Assembly (NCBI GenBank): GCA_038241115.1
Contig: JBBRGA010000021.1
Coordinates: 1-31,143 of the forward strand
DNA from: JANYJJ01 sp038241115
GTDB lineage: Bacteria; Pseudomonadota; Gammaproteobacteria; Burkholderiales; Burkholderiaceae_C
Direction of reading: 5' to 3'
DNA: 31,143 nucleotides
Below the pieces are notes generated by a model that had not been told where the DNA came from, did not search any database, and saw only the letters and a program-made list of their open reading frames with translations. Positions 24,270 through 31,143 of the stretch are shown in pieces. Position numbers and translations under genes: made by a program. Position 1 is the first letter of the stretch. The number at the start of each line of letters is the position of its first letter.

Positions 24270-25230
24270 CCACCACCACCATGTAAGGCACCCGGCCCAC
24301 CGCCACGGTTTTGATGGCCTTGGCCGTGGCGGCTTCGATCACCGTCATGTCGTCAGACAAGCCGTTGACCACGTAAACACGGCTGCCGTCGCGGTTCACA
24401 CTGACGCCCCATGCGCGCTTGCCCACCAGCACCAGCTGCGTGGTCTTGCGTGCGGCCACGTCGACAAACGCCAAATGATTGGCGCGGCCCAGGCCCACGT
24501 ACATGGTTTTGCCGTCGCGCGACAGGGCCATGCCCACCGGTGTGATGTCGTCCTGGCGCATGCCTTTCACTTCAAACGGCAGCGTGGCGACGACGTTCAG
24601 GTCTTTGGTCGAGATGATGCTCACGCTGCTGCCCAGCTCGTTGGTGACCCACAGTTCAGAGGCGTCGGCGTTGAAAGCAAAGCGGCGCGGGCGCTTGCCC
24701 ACTGCGATGTTTTTGACCACCGCGTAAGTGGCGGTGTCAATCACGTGCACCATGTTGGCGACCTCAGAAGTCACGTACACCCGCTTGCCGTCGACTGATA
24801 CTTTCACGCCTTCCGGCTCTTTGCCGATGGGCACGCTCTTGACCAATTTCTGGCTGCCCAGGTCGAACACATTCAGCGCGCCATCTTCCTCGGCCGACAC
24901 ATAAACCAGCTTGCCGTCGGGCGACAAATCAAACGCTTCCGGGTCGTCGCCCAAAGGAATGCGGCCCACCGATTTGCGCGTGGCCAGGTCAATCAGGTCG
25001 GCCTGGTTCGAGTCGCCGCAGGCCACCATCAGTTGCGTGGCGCCGGGCAGCAGCATCATGTGGCGCGGGCGCTTGCAGGTGGCAATGCTGCCCACCACCG
25101 CCAAGGTTTTCACGTCCACCAAAGTGATGGCGTGGCCTTTTTCGGTGGACACGTAGGCGATGCCGGTGTCTTTGCTTTGCGCCGCAAAAACAAAGCCGAA
25201 CAGCAAGGCGATGAGCACGAGTTTCTTCAT
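24262..25230 (-). CDS. YVTN beta-propeller protein (PQQ-dependent catabolism-associated)
   Basis: A 322-aa exported protein. A short signal peptide (MKKLVLIALLFGFVFAAQS) precedes repeated beta-propeller blades of about 42 residues with YVTN-type cores: YVSTEKGHAITLVDVKT, VYVSAEEDGALNVFDL, VYVTSEVANMVHVIDT, LWVTNELGSSVSII, MYVGLGRANHLAFVDV and VYVVNGLSDDMTVIEA. This matches the propeller protein of PQQ alcohol systems (from memory, TIGR03866). No enzymatic residues are evident, so a scaffold or binding role is likely. The ATG at 25230 overlaps the ABC ATPase stop (ATGA), which implies translational coupling. Confidence 0.9.
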   Translation of the reverse strand: MKKLVLIALLFGFVFAAQSKDTGIAYVSTEKGHAITLVDVKTLAVVGSIATCKRPRHMMLLPGATQLMVACGDSNQADLIDLATRKSVGRIPLGDDPEAFDLSPDGKLVYVSAEEDGALNVFDLGSQKLVKSVPIGKEPEGVKVSVDGKRVYVTSEVANMVHVIDTATYAVVKNIAVGKRPRRFAFNADASELWVTNELGSSVSIISTKDLNVVATLPFEVKGMRQDDITPVGMALSRDGKTMYVGLGRANHLAFVDVAARKTTQLVLVGKRAWGVSVNRDGSRVYVVNGLSDDMTVIEAATAKAIKTVAVGRVPYMVVVDD

Positions 25231-26024
25231 CCGGCGGCTTTCTGAGGTGAGGGTTGTGTTGGAGGCTGCGTTTGGCCTTGCGTTTGGCCTTGCGCTTGGT
25301 TTTGTACGGGCGGTCTGGTCGCCGCGATGAAGGCCGCTTCCAGGTTGTCGCCGCCCAGCGCCGCGGTCACTTGCGAGGGCGCGCCATCGGCGATCAAACT
25401 GCCCTGATGCAACACCAGCACGCGGTCGGCGCCCTCGGCCTCCACCACCAAGTGCGTGGCCCACAGCACCGTGACGCCGCGCGATTTGACTTCCGTGTGC
25501 AGGTGGCTCAGCAGTTCGCGCCGCGATTGCGGGTCGAGGCCCACCGTGGCCTCGTCCATCAACAGCAGGCTTGGTTGGTGCAGCAACGCGCGCGCCAGCT
25601 CGACCTTGCGCCGGTTGCCACCCGACAACTCGCGCACCGGCTTGCTCAAGTCGGCGCTGAGATTCAGGCGCTGCGCCTCGGCCGCGATGCGCGTGCGCGC
25701 CAGTGCACGCGGCAGGCCTTGCAAGTCGGCTTGAAATTGCAGGTTGCGCGCCACGCTCAAGTCGAGGTCCAGCGACTGCTGTTGAAACACCACGCCGATG
25801 TGCGCCAGCGCTTGGCGCGCGCTGCGGCGCAGCGACAAACCCGCCACTTCGACATCGCCTTCGTCTGCCGCAAACAAGCCGGTCAGCACCTGGAACAAGG
25901 TGGACTTGCCCGCGCCGTTGGGCCCCAAAAGCGCCACAAACGCGCCCGCTGGCAAGTCGAAGCTGAGCGCCTTCAATGCGACCTTGCTGCCGTAGCGCTG
26001 TGTGAGCTGATGAACCTTGAGCAT
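25227..26024 (-). CDS. ABC transporter ATPase of the PQQ-dependent alcohol system
   Basis: A 265-aa nucleotide-binding subunit. Walker A GPNGAGKST at 34-42, Q-loop VVFQQQSLD at 78-86, signature LSGGN at 133-137, Walker B LLLMDE at 153-158 (E158) and the H-loop ATHLV are intact. The C-terminal tail is an unusual Gln/Thr/Pro-rich stretch, partly built from 12-bp repeats, which is absent from most ABC ATPases. The ATG at 26024 lacks a strong site; GTG at 26045, with AGG close by, would add seven residues. It is the first gene of a five-gene operon with propeller, binding protein, permease and Bug protein. From memory the family is TIGR03864, part of a PedABC-type system; no PQQ dehydrogenase is visible here. 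Confidence 0.9.
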   Translation of the reverse strand: MLKVHQLTQRYGSKVALKALSFDLPAGAFVALLGPNGAGKSTLFQVLTGLFAADEGDVEVAGLSLRRSARQALAHIGVVFQQQSLDLDLSVARNLQFQADLQGLPRALARTRIAAEAQRLNLSADLSKPVRELSGGNRRKVELARALLHQPSLLLMDEATVGLDPQSRRELLSHLHTEVKSRGVTVLWATHLVVEAEGADRVLVLHQGSLIADGAPSQVTAALGGDNLEAAFIAATRPPVQNQAQGQTQGQTQPPTQPSPQKAAG

Positions 26025-26345
26025 GCTTTGATGGTGGCACAGCACGCTGCCTGAAGTGCTCAGGGAAAGTCGCAGCTTGGCGTGTCAAAACGCTGGCCTG
26101 CATGAACTGATGAACAGAGGAAATTCAATCGATGCGCGACCGATTTTTTACCGAATCAACACGCCGTGCGGCGCTTGTTTCGCCCGCCGCAAGGTTCGCT
26201 GGCGCACAGACGGACTGCATCTGCGGGGCTACAAGAAGGCTCGAGTTGACATTCGGCCTCACAGCCAACTCTGCAGGCAGCGCTTGCAACCAGCGTTTTC
26301 AACGCAACGGCGAATTGAACGCCGCTTCTCCAAAAGGATGAATAC
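26025..26345. other. Intergenic region between the ABC operon and copA
   Basis: About 320 bp between divergent genes. It must hold both promoters. TTGACA occurs at about 26248-26253 on the plus strand, but I find no -10 at 16-19 bp and no CueR-type dyad. A 69-codon ORF (26132-26341) ends 4 bp before copA. I do not accept it: its third-position GC is low, its sequence matches nothing I know, and only a weak AGAGG site precedes it. AAAGGA at 26333-26338 is the copA Shine-Dalgarno site. Confidence 0.5.
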
Positions 26346-28574
26346 ATGGACATGCTTGTAAAAGAATTGCCCGATGCGGCCCAGGCGAAGGTCGGCGACG
26401 CGCATGCACCCACCGACTCCAACGCACCCAGCGCGCCGGCGACAGCAGCATCAGCGGTGTCGAACGGGTCTGTCTACACCTGCCCTATGCACCCTGAAAT
26501 TCGGCAAGACCACCCTGGCAATTGCCCCAAGTGCGGCATGACGTTGGAGCCGATCCTGCCGAGACTCGAGGACGACGAGAACCCGGAACTGGCCTCCTTC
26601 ACGCGTCGCTTCTGGTGGACGCTGCCGCTCACCGTGATCGTCACCACGCTGGCGATGTTCGGTCACCGGTTGGGTTGGTTTGACATGGCCACGCAGAGCT
26701 GGATCGAGATGGCGTTGTCGTTGCCGGTGGTGCTGTGGGCGGGCTGGCCTTTCTTTGTTCGCGGCGTGCAGTCGGTGGTGCAGCGCAGCCCCAACATGTG
26801 GACGCTGATCAGCCTGGGCACGGGCGCCGCCTTCATCTACAGCGTGGTGGCGACGCTGGCGCCGGGCGTGTTCCCCGACTCGTTCATTTCGATGGGCCGC
26901 GTGGCGGTGTACTTCGAGGCAGCCGTGGTCATCATCTCGCTGACGCTGTTCGGCCAGCTGCTCGAACTGAAGGCGCGCTCCAAGACCTCGGCGGCGATCA
27001 AGTCGCTGCTCGGCCTGTCACCGAAGACCGCGCGCCGGGTGAAGCCTGACGGCAGCGAGGAAGACATCCCGCTCACCAATGTTCACGAAGGCGACCGCCT
27101 GCGCGTGCGCCCTGGCGAGAAGGTACCGGTCGACGGCGAGGTCATCGAAGGCAGCAGCTCGGTCGATGAATCGATGCTGACCGGTGAGCCGCTGCCGGTC
27201 ACCAAGCGGCCCGGTGACAAGCTCATCGGTGCCACGCTGAACACCAGCGGCGCGCTGCTCATGCGCTCAGAACACGTGGGCTCGGCGACGGTGCTGTCGC
27301 AGATCGTGCAGATGGTGGCGCAGGCGCAGCGCTCCAAGGCGCCGATGCAGCGCATGGCCGATGTGGTGGCGGCGTATTTCGTCTACGGCGTGGTGGCCAT
27401 CGCCTTGTTGACGTTCTTTGCCTGGGGCGTGTTCGGCCCCCAGCCCAGTTGGGTCTACGGCCTCATCAACGCGGTGACGGTGCTGATCATTGCCTGCCCC
27501 TGCGCGCTGGGGCTGGCCACCCCCATGTCCATCATGGTGGCCAGCGGCCGGGGCGCTACACAGGGCGTGCTGTTCCGCGACGCTGCCGCGATCGAGAACC
27601 TTTGCAAGGTCGACACCTTGATCGTCGACAAGACCGGCACGCTCACCGAAGGCCGGCCTGCGTTCGAGCGCGCCATCGGCGTCAACGGCTTCAGCGAGGA
27701 CGAGGTGCTGCGTCTGGCGGCCAGTCTCGATCAGGGCAGCGAGCACCCTTTGGCGGCGGCCATCGTCAATGCCGCGCGCGATCGCAAGCTGACTCTGGAC
27801 AAGGCAGAGCAGTTCGACTCTGCCTCGGGCATCGGCGTGAAGGGCGTTGTGGCAGGCAGGTCATTGGCCATCGGCAACGCAACCCTGATGCAGCAACTGG
27901 GCATCGACGTGGTGCCGCTTTCGACCCAGGCCGAAGCGCTGCGCGCCCAGGGCGCGAGCGTCATGCACCTGTCTGTGGACAACAAGTTGGCGGGGCTGCT
28001 GGCGGTGTCCGATCCGGTCAAGGCCACGACGGCCGATGCGCTGGCGTCGCTTCGCAAGTCCGGGCTGCGCATCATCATGGCCACTGGAGACGGCCTGACC
28101 ACGGCGCAGGCGGTTGGCAAGCGCTTGGGCATTGACGAAGTGCACGGCGAAGTCAAACCCGCCGACAAGCTGCAGTTGGTCGAGCGCCTGCAAAACGAAG
28201 GCCGCATCGTCGCGATGGCCGGCGACGGCATCAACGACGCGCCCGCACTGGCCAAAGCCAACGTCGGTATCGCGATGGGCACTGGCACGGACGTGGCCAT
28301 GAACAGCGCGCAGCTCACGCTGGTCAAGGGCGACCTGCGCGGCATCGCAACGGCACGCGCGCTGTCGGTGGCCACGGTGGCCAACATGAAGCAAAACCTT
28401 GGCTTCGCGTTCGTCTACAACATGCTGGGCGTGCCGCTGGCCGCCGGCGTGCTGTTTCCGTTTACCGGCTGGTTGCTGTCGCCCATGATCGGCGCGCTGG
28501 CCATGAGCCTGAGCTCGGTCTCGGTGATCAGCAACGCCTTGCGGTTGCAAATAACGGCTTTGAAGTCAGACTGA
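26346..28574 (+). CDS. copA: Cu+-transporting P1B-type ATPase with N-terminal heavy-metal-binding domain
   Basis: A 742-aa inner-membrane pump that exports Cu+ (probably also Ag+) from the cytoplasm. The N-terminus lacks an HMA domain; instead it has a small heavy-metal-binding domain at about 43-68 (YTCPMHPEI with C46 and H49, then CPKCGM with C60 and C63). Core motifs are TGE at 279-281, CPC at 384-386, DKTGTLT with phosphorylated D428, and GDGINDAP at 626. YN at 691-692 and MSLSS at 720-724 in the last helices indicate the P1B-1 (Cu+) group rather than zinc. The ATG at 26346 has AAAGGA 7 nt upstream. No other copper genes are in the window, so it may be an orphan or recently acquired. Confidence 0.94.
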   Translation: MDMLVKELPDAAQAKVGDAHAPTDSNAPSAPATAASAVSNGSVYTCPMHPEIRQDHPGNCPKCGMTLEPILPRLEDDENPELASFTRRFWWTLPLTVIVTTLAMFGHRLGWFDMATQSWIEMALSLPVVLWAGWPFFVRGVQSVVQRSPNMWTLISLGTGAAFIYSVVATLAPGVFPDSFISMGRVAVYFEAAVVIISLTLFGQLLELKARSKTSAAIKSLLGLSPKTARRVKPDGSEEDIPLTNVHEGDRLRVRPGEKVPVDGEVIEGSSSVDESMLTGEPLPVTKRPGDKLIGATLNTSGALLMRSEHVGSATVLSQIVQMVAQAQRSKAPMQRMADVVAAYFVYGVVAIALLTFFAWGVFGPQPSWVYGLINAVTVLIIACPCALGLATPMSIMVASGRGATQGVLFRDAAAIENLCKVDTLIVDKTGTLTEGRPAFERAIGVNGFSEDEVLRLAASLDQGSEHPLAAAIVNAARDRKLTLDKAEQFDSASGIGVKGVVAGRSLAIGNATLMQQLGIDVVPLSTQAEALRAQGASVMHLSVDNKLAGLLAVSDPVKATTADALASLRKSGLRIIMATGDGLTTAQAVGKRLGIDEVHGEVKPADKLQLVERLQNEGRIVAMAGDGINDAPALAKANVGIAMGTGTDVAMNSAQLTLVKGDLRGIATARALSVATVANMKQNLGFAFVYNMLGVPLAAGVLFPFTGWLLSPMIGALAMSLSSVSVISNALRLQITALKSD

Positions 28575-28784
28575 TCTGGCCGGTGCGGCTAGGCTGGGTT
28601 TGGGCTGGAGTGCGCAGTTCGACCTCGGGCCGGACGCGACGGGGCGGAAATTCCTACGTGGTGCAGGGCCTCTTGTTCACAGCCCTGCTGATGAAAATTC
28701 TTAACATTCAACTCCAACCTTTTGACGCTCAGTTCAATTGCGCGAGCGGCAGTCTTCCTCACCTCCCATCTGCAAGGACAAACC

Positions 28785-29957
28785 ATGTTTTTTTATCGTT
28801 CGCAATTTGTAGCGCGTGCTGGGCGCTGGCCTGTGGCGGTCGCCATGAGCGCTCTGATCGCAGCCTGCGGCGGTGGCGACGACTACGCCGCTCCGCCAGT
28901 TGAAACGCGCGCCATGTTGAGTGCCGCAATGTCTGGCGATCAAGAGGTCACACCCACACTAACGGGTGCGCTCGGCACCGGTACGCTGACTTTGTCCTCA
29001 CCGTCGCGTGCGCTCAGCGGCAGCATCACCCTCGACGCCCTGGGCGCCGTGGCCGCGCACATTCACAACGGTGTGGCGGGCGTGAATGGCCCCGTCATCG
29101 TGGAACTGGCCGAGACGCCAATCGGCAGCGGCATCTGGGCGGTGCCTGCCAACACAGTGCTGACCGAAGCGCAGGCGACTGCGTTTGCCGCGGGCGGCCT
29201 TTACTTCAACGCGCACAGCACGGCCAATCCGGGTGGCGAGATCCGAGGGCAGATTGGCCGTCAGGTTTTCGCAGCCCAGCTGAACGCCGCGCAGGAATTC
29301 CCCGCCAACGCCTCCACCGCCACAGGCAACGGCGTGGTCGCTTTCGACCCAGTCAGCAAAGGCTTCACCGCTCGCTTGGCGCTCACCGGCATCAGCGCCA
29401 CCATGGCGCACATCCACACAGGTGCTATTGGTGCCAATGGCGGCGTGATTTTTGAACTCAGCGAAACCGCTGCCGGCAGCGGCGTGTGGGTTGCGGCAGC
29501 AGGTGCCACGTTGACTGATGCGCAAATCACTTCTCTCAATGCGGGCGGCTTGTACTTCAACGCGCACAGCGCGGCCTATCCGGGCGGCGAGATCCGTGGC
29601 CAGATTGCGCGCAATGTGCGCTACGCCGCCATGAGCGCAGCTCAAGAAATTCCCACCAATGCGTCGTCGGCCACGGGCACGGGAACGCTCGTGGTGGACC
29701 CTGCGAACCGTGCAGTCAGCGGAAGCATCGTGCTGACTGGCATGACGGCCACCATGGCCCACATTCACATCGGCGCTGCGGGTGTCAACGGCGCGGTGGT
29801 TGTGGGGCTGACCCAGACTTCACCCGGAACTTGGAGCGTGCCGGCAAACACCAGCTTCACTGCCGATCAACTGAAAGCCTACAAGCAGGGCAACTTGTAT
29901 TTCAACGCGCACAGCACGGCATTCCCGGGCGGTGAGATCCGCGGCCAGATCCGTTGA
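28785..29957 (+). CDS. Lipoprotein with three CHRD domains
   Basis: A 390-aa exported lipoprotein. The lipobox IAAC (C28) follows a hydrophobic segment. Three tandem CHRD domains of about 115 residues follow (about 43-155, 156-275 and 276-390), each ending in a near-identical LYFNAHS..PGGEIRGQI motif and containing an AHIHxGxxGxNG core. CHRD was defined in chordin and occurs in bacterial secreted proteins, but its function in bacteria is not known. The ATG at 28785 has AAGGA 6 nt upstream; an in-frame start at 28722 would precede the signal peptide unnaturally. No terminator T-run follows, but a hairpin lies about 135 bp downstream. Confidence 0.92.
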   Translation: MFFYRSQFVARAGRWPVAVAMSALIAACGGGDDYAAPPVETRAMLSAAMSGDQEVTPTLTGALGTGTLTLSSPSRALSGSITLDALGAVAAHIHNGVAGVNGPVIVELAETPIGSGIWAVPANTVLTEAQATAFAAGGLYFNAHSTANPGGEIRGQIGRQVFAAQLNAAQEFPANASTATGNGVVAFDPVSKGFTARLALTGISATMAHIHTGAIGANGGVIFELSETAAGSGVWVAAAGATLTDAQITSLNAGGLYFNAHSAAYPGGEIRGQIARNVRYAAMSAAQEIPTNASSATGTGTLVVDPANRAVSGSIVLTGMTATMAHIHIGAAGVNGAVVVGLTQTSPGTWSVPANTSFTADQLKAYKQGNLYFNAHSTAFPGGEIRGQIR

Positions 29958-30092
29958 TCGCCCACCATGCGACGTATCACCATAGGCTGCGTGCGCTCAA
30001 CGCGTTCCCGGCCTCGGCGATGCGTAGCTCTTTGATGGTTGATACCGCAACGACGGTGATTCCCTAGACTGTGCTCGCCTTCGCCTGACGCC

Positions 30093-30119
30093 CAAGCCGG
30101 GTTGCTTAGATCCGGCTTG
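30093..30119. repeat. Perfect 8-bp inverted repeat downstream of the CHRD gene
   Basis: CAAGCCGG at 30093-30100 and CCGGCTTG at 30112-30119 flank an 11-nt loop. No T-run follows on either strand. It lies 135 bp after the CHRD stop and about 60 bp below the possible TnpB remnant, so it could be a terminator relic or an end hairpin of an IS200/IS605-type element. Confidence 0.5.
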
Positions 30120-30177
30120 CGCTGGCCAGTTGAGGATGTAGACAGTTTCGGCCAATCTGGTCCCGAATTCGCCGTTG

Positions 30178-30258
30178 ACGGTTTGACTGCTTGTTGGTGT
30201 CTGCGTGGACTGAACATTGGCAGCGGTTGCACTTGAACTCGGACTTGGAAGCGTCCGA
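30178..30258 (-). pseudogene. Possible TnpB (IS200/IS605 OrfB) C-terminal remnant
   Basis: On the minus strand a 27-codon stretch reads SDASKSEFKCNRC and QCSVHADTNKQSN. The pattern F-x-C-x-x-C, H-A-D-x-N and a later N resembles the second half of the TnpB zinc ribbon plus the last RuvC aspartate (usual form FxCxxCGxxxxADxNAAxNI). It lacks any N-terminal part, directly abuts the 3' end of the neighbouring broken gene, and continues into unrelated codons. The match is short, so this may be chance. Confidence 0.3.
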
Positions 30259-30259
30259 C

Positions 30260-30664
30260 TTACCGACGCCTTCTCAATGACGAGGCCATGCGGGACAGGT
30301 CTTTTGCCACATCACCGGGAAACCCTTTGCGCCCGTTGCGCTTGTCGGTCAGCAGATCGTCCAGAACTCGAACGGCAAGCAACCGGTCTGCCTAGCATAG
30401 CGCCAAGCGCTTGGCAATTCGCGGATACCGTTTGCTCAATGCGTCTGGCCTGACGTCATCGGGCAGTTCCTTTAACCACGCCTCTGCCAGCCGTGACAAC
30501 GAGCTGTCACGCGGATTCGGCACATCGCGCTGTGATTGAGCTGGCTTGGGCAAGCGCGCCGACGTGACTGCCAAAGGCTCGAACGAGTTGGCACCGGCTT
30601 TCGCGGACGCCCGTTCTACTTTGGGCTCGTGCTCCCAACCGAAGGAATGCGGCTTCTTGGACAT
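30260..30664 (-). pseudogene. Small uncharacterised protein gene broken by in-frame TAG
   Basis: An ORF from ATG 30664 (MSKKPHSFGWEHEPKVERAS) reaches TAG at 30392-30394, codon 91, after RYPRIAKRLALC. The same frame then continues for 43 codons through ADRLLAVRVLDDLLTDKRNG and a basic end (SSLRRRR) to TAA at 30260-30262. Before the stop, LAEAWLKELPDDVRPDAL and PRIAKRLALC resemble a conserved small protein that I recall as having W at this place; a TGG to TAG transition would explain the stop. I cannot name the family. An upstream extension (MCQATSG...) is less likely the start. No strong Shine-Dalgarno site is visible. Confidence 0.6.
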
Positions 30665-30787
30665 TTGCGAATTGTCCGAGGCGGTTCGTTCTTTGTGTAC
30701 CCCCCGGCGAACTTCATTCGCAATGAAGCAAGGCAAAGCGTGCAGCAGTGCCGCTAAACGCCAGCGCGGTGACGACCCACTTGTCGC

Positions 30788-30815
30788 TTGACACAAAGTT
30801 GTATTTCGTTACTGT
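30788..30815 (+). promoter_or_regulatory. Candidate promoter of the DUF4382 lipoprotein gene
   Basis: TTGACA (30788-30793) matches the -35 consensus exactly. After 16 bp comes TACTGT (30810-30815), a weak -10. The leader would be about 90 nt before the ATG at 30911. Confidence 0.4.
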
Positions 30816-30910
30816 GATCGACACCCCGCCCCTCGCTGCCAAACGGTCGCTAGATCACGAAAACGGGGTTCGGCGTGCGATAACCGGGCATCTTTTTTTC
30901 GGAGCCTTTC

Positions 30911-31143
30911 ATGTCCTCAGCTTCCATGTCGTTTTCGAATTCGGCGCTTCGCGTCAGCGCCGCCCTGACCTGTGTGGTGGCGGTGGGTATTGCGGCGTGC
31001 GGCGGAGGTGGCAGCGACAGCGGCTACGGCGCGAGCGGATCGGGGACTCTGAAACTGTCGCTCACCGACGCGCCGGCCTGCGGCTACGACAACGTTTGGG
31101 TCACGGTAGAGAAGGTGCGCATTCATGCGAGCTCGACGGCTGC
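30911..31143 (+). CDS. DUF4382-type lipoprotein, N-terminal part (runs off right edge)
   Basis: The first 77 codons of an exported lipoprotein. The signal peptide has a lipobox IAAC (C30), followed by a Gly/Ser-rich linker. The mature part starts GTLKLSLTDAPACGYDNVWV with VTVEKVRIH after it, which is the start of the DUF4382 domain (GxLxLxLTDAPA...V.VTVEKVRIH). DUF4382 proteins are surface or periplasmic with unknown function. The ATG at 30911 has GGAG at 30901-30904. Together with the CHRD lipoprotein, it suggests a small envelope-related island at the right end. Confidence 0.8.
   Translation, partial: MSSASMSFSNSALRVSAALTCVVAVGIAACGGGGSDSGYGASGSGTLKLSLTDAPACGYDNVWVTVEKVRIHASSTA

Noticed and set aside
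26248..26280. TTGACA as a CueR-controlled copA promoter
   Set aside because: No acceptable -10 lies 17 or 19 bp away and no dyad sits in the spacer.
26132..26341. 69-codon ORF ending 4 bp before copA
   Set aside because: Third-position GC is clearly lower than in the neighbouring genes and no family is recognisable. An AGAGG site is weakly in its favour, so it is not excluded.
29879..30232. 117-codon minus-strand ORF in the decayed stretch
   Set aside because: It overlaps the end of the CHRD gene and has no recognisable domain. It may hold a frameshifted part of the possible TnpB remnant, but it cannot be called a gene.
1..31143. CRISPR arrays, tRNA or rRNA genes
   Set aside because: I saw no regularly spaced repeats with spacers and no tRNA-like or rRNA segments on either strand. 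A dedicated search would settle this.

Overview
The window is high-GC, densely coded bacterial DNA. Gene content and protein features point to a betaproteobacterium of the order Burkholderiales, probably family Comamonadaceae: divergent rne/rluC followed by a HAD phosphatase, a small Rieske protein and a single-TM S49 peptidase; a MoxR-DUF58-transglutaminase cluster; a Bug-type periplasmic protein; and an HPF/RaiA-like ribosome factor. This assignment is inference from gene content; no rRNA or tRNA lies in the window.

Layout. 1-1757: 5' part of rne (minus) and a ~700 bp leader/intergenic region. 1758-7407: plus-strand housekeeping run rluC, HAD phosphatase, Rieske protein, S49 peptidase, DUF1624 membrane protein, rlmB, upp. 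7408-8924: a small unknown protein and a 2-enoyl thioester reductase-like MDR oxidoreductase. 8932-14266: minus-strand operon moxR > DUF58 > transglutaminase-like membrane protein > mltB. 14306-16704: HDAC-family deacetylase and an MscS channel, both plus. 16677-17395: Phd/VapC toxin-antitoxin pair with a palindromic operator. 17509-19095: family 5 (DppA-like) solute-binding protein interrupted by one in-frame TAA. A bidirectional terminator separates it from a periplasmic GlpQ-like lipoprotein phosphodiesterase, which is preceded by an array of TGTCA repeats, an HPF-like gene and a 55-aa hydrophilic ORF. 21200-26024: tightly coupled minus-strand operon encoding ABC ATPase, YVTN beta-propeller, periplasmic binding protein, ABC-2 permease and Bug protein. 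The first four match the PedABC-type transporter that accompanies PQQ-dependent alcohol oxidation. 26346-28574: Cu+-type P1B ATPase with an N-terminal heavy-metal-binding domain. 28785-31143: a lipoprotein with three CHRD domains, a decayed stretch (a short ORF with an in-frame TAG and a possible TnpB tail remnant), and the start of a DUF4382 lipoprotein that runs off the right edge.

How the genes work together. RNase E, RluC and RlmB act on RNA; Upp salvages uracil. MoxR, DUF58 and the transglutaminase protein are a standard envelope-associated set, here followed by a lytic transglycosylase. The PedABC-like operon is most likely linked to alcohol oxidation, but no PQQ dehydrogenase is present in the window. 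Its 3'-terminal Bug gene, joined by an ATGA overlap, is unexpected. The right end looks accessory, with two extracytoplasmic lipoproteins flanking eroded genes.

The observations most worth a second look are the two genes each broken by one in-frame stop (both explicable by C:G to T:A transitions), the Bug-linked PedABC-like operon, the TGTCA array upstream of the phosphodiesterase, and a ladder of overlapping three-codon ORFs leading into mscS. I saw no clear sign of a wholly new defence or mobile system.
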